Source: Tetranychus cinnabarinus (Eukaryota; Arthropoda; Arachnida; Trombidiformes; Tetranychidae). From it: a stretch of DNA of 64,000 nucleotides. The translations under genes were made by a program, and so were the position numbers. Below, piece by piece: positions 62,988 to 64,000 of this stretch; positions within the stretch are counted from its first letter, which is position 1; each line of letters starts with the position of its first letter. Where the stretch lies: contig WHVY01000001.1 of the NCBI GenBank assembly GCA_022266195.1, positions 8,370,001 to 8,434,000 of the forward strand, written 5' to 3'. The notes below the pieces were generated by a model. The model saw only the letters and a list, made by a program, of their open reading frames with translations. It was not told where the DNA came from and ran no database searches.

Positions 62988-63072
62988 ATCACCGGAATTA
63001 AGTGAACCCAATATGGAAGAGATGAGACCAGCAAAGAAACCAGAAAATTTATTTCCCTCAGAAATCATCTAA
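62988..63072 (+). other. Possible terminal exon
   Basis: After the acceptor AATGTTACAG the frame A|TCA CCG GAA.. is open for 27 codons to TAA. The composition is balanced and charged, unlike local noise (SPELSEPNMEEMRPAKKPEN, then LFPSEII). It would be the end of a plus-strand gene whose earlier exons are not identified; the exon at 55877 is a candidate but direct joining does not keep this frame. Chance is not excluded. Confidence 0.2.
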
Positions 63073-64000
63073 TATCATAGATTTGTTAAGAGTTAATCGT
63101 AACACAATTAACTAGATTGATTTATGGCATTAGATAACTTTAAATCAATTGAACAATCTTTAACACCTTACCAAAATTGATTGTTTTTTCCCCATAGAAA
63201 GTTAGACAAATTGATTGTTAATGATTGGCAAGAAATTGTTTTATTAACATTATTCTGATTTTTTTTCTTCTTCTCTCCATTGTAACTAAATTAACCTTAA
63301 AATGTGAAATAGCAATGATGATGATGATGATATTGAAACATGAAAAGACTGAACCAATGGAAACATTAATCATGAAATAATCAGTAATCAGTGCCAATAA
63401 TTTCCTAACCATTCATTACCTTTTTCATTTCAATGCATTTTTATTTCACTTTTTCAACAAAACATTTCCTTTCAACAATTTATTTGACCAATCTAACCAT
63501 TCACAAGAATCATGATAATCATAATTAATGTACAATCAAAGCACATGGAACAGCCAATGTAACAATCAATGTAACAATTCATGCAACAATCATTTTGATT
63601 GTTTCTTTGCGATTTCCATCAACATTAACCTTCTCTAATTGATTATAATGATAATATTGAAAAGAAACATTAACAGCAAACACTTTTCTTCACAATTTAC
63701 TCTTTAATTTGGGATTAAACTTTAATCCAAATTCAAGACTAATTTAATTGTTTCCAACAAATTGAATTCAAGTAAACATTTGACATTTTTTTCTCTATTT
63801 ACTTTCATCTTTTTTGTATTTTCCAATCTTGTTTAACCATCAACTTTATAACCATACAAATCAATTCAACTCTATTCTTGATTGTTATTTAATTCAATTT
63901 TTCATTTTCACTTAATCATCATTTTTCACTCTTCTGTGATCATTAATAAATCATAACAATCAGTGACAGTCGTTAAACACGCTAAAGACAAAAACCATTT
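63073..64000. other. AT-rich end of window, no gene seen
   Basis: Contains a short GATGATGAT run near 63314 and repeated CAATCAATGTAACAAT-type blocks at about 63530-63590, otherwise unremarkable. Confidence 0.5.

Noticed and set aside
55877..63072. Direct splice of the exon at 55877-56024 to that at 62988
   Set aside because: None of the three frames gives a long product across the join: the phase-1 join stops after four codons and the frame used at 62988 meets a stop inside the first exon.
1..64000. CRISPR array, bacterial operon or phage elements
   Set aside because: No regular direct repeats with spacers, and all identifiable genes are intron-containing metazoan genes.

Overview
The window is AT-rich animal nuclear DNA. 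Genes are split by GT..AG introns, mostly short but up to 5.3 kb, and core promoters have TATA and TCAGT-type initiator motifs. The recognisable proteins (Ptp10D-type receptor phosphatase, ZC3H10-like CCCH protein, calreticulin, mitochondrial bL19) are metazoan. The AT bias, compact genes and expanded small secreted peptides suggest an arthropod, perhaps an acariform mite; that placement is inference.

Layout. (1) 1-5.7 kb: three copies of a small secreted-peptide gene (one conserved signal peptide, divergent mature parts) embedded in a direct and inverted repeat array, including two near-identical ~0.83 kb arms facing each other. (2) 5.7-18.7 kb: gene-poor DNA containing an 830-bp foldback, mariner-like inverted-repeat element at 7107-7936 with TA target duplication. 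(3) 18.7-27.3 kb: a second small secreted family, with a signal peptide and a four-cysteine C-x5-C-x5-C-xn-C core over three exons. One copy is on + at 18888 and two identical copies are on -, carried by a 1.84-kb tandem duplication. (4) 27.9-34 kb: mRpL19 (+), an unidentified S/N-rich spliced unit (-), and a ZC3H10-like gene (-). (5) 34.6-48.0 kb: a complete seven-exon Ptp10D-type receptor tyrosine phosphatase (-), modelled here at 1,477 residues with eleven FN3-like repeats, one membrane span and one catalytic domain. (6) 48-52.3 kb: calreticulin (+, three coding exons, 403 residues, C-terminal KHDEF), divergent from Ptp10D and tail-to-tail with an unknown 163-residue secreted protein (-). 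(7) 52.3-64 kb: gene-poor DNA with a few possible exons, perhaps parts of a long-intron gene.

The conserved genes are housekeeping or developmental and have no evident joint function. The accessory interest lies in the two recently rearranged small-secreted-peptide clusters and the repeats that surround them. Exon boundaries were read by eye from splice motifs, reading frame and family conservation; no search or transcript data were available.
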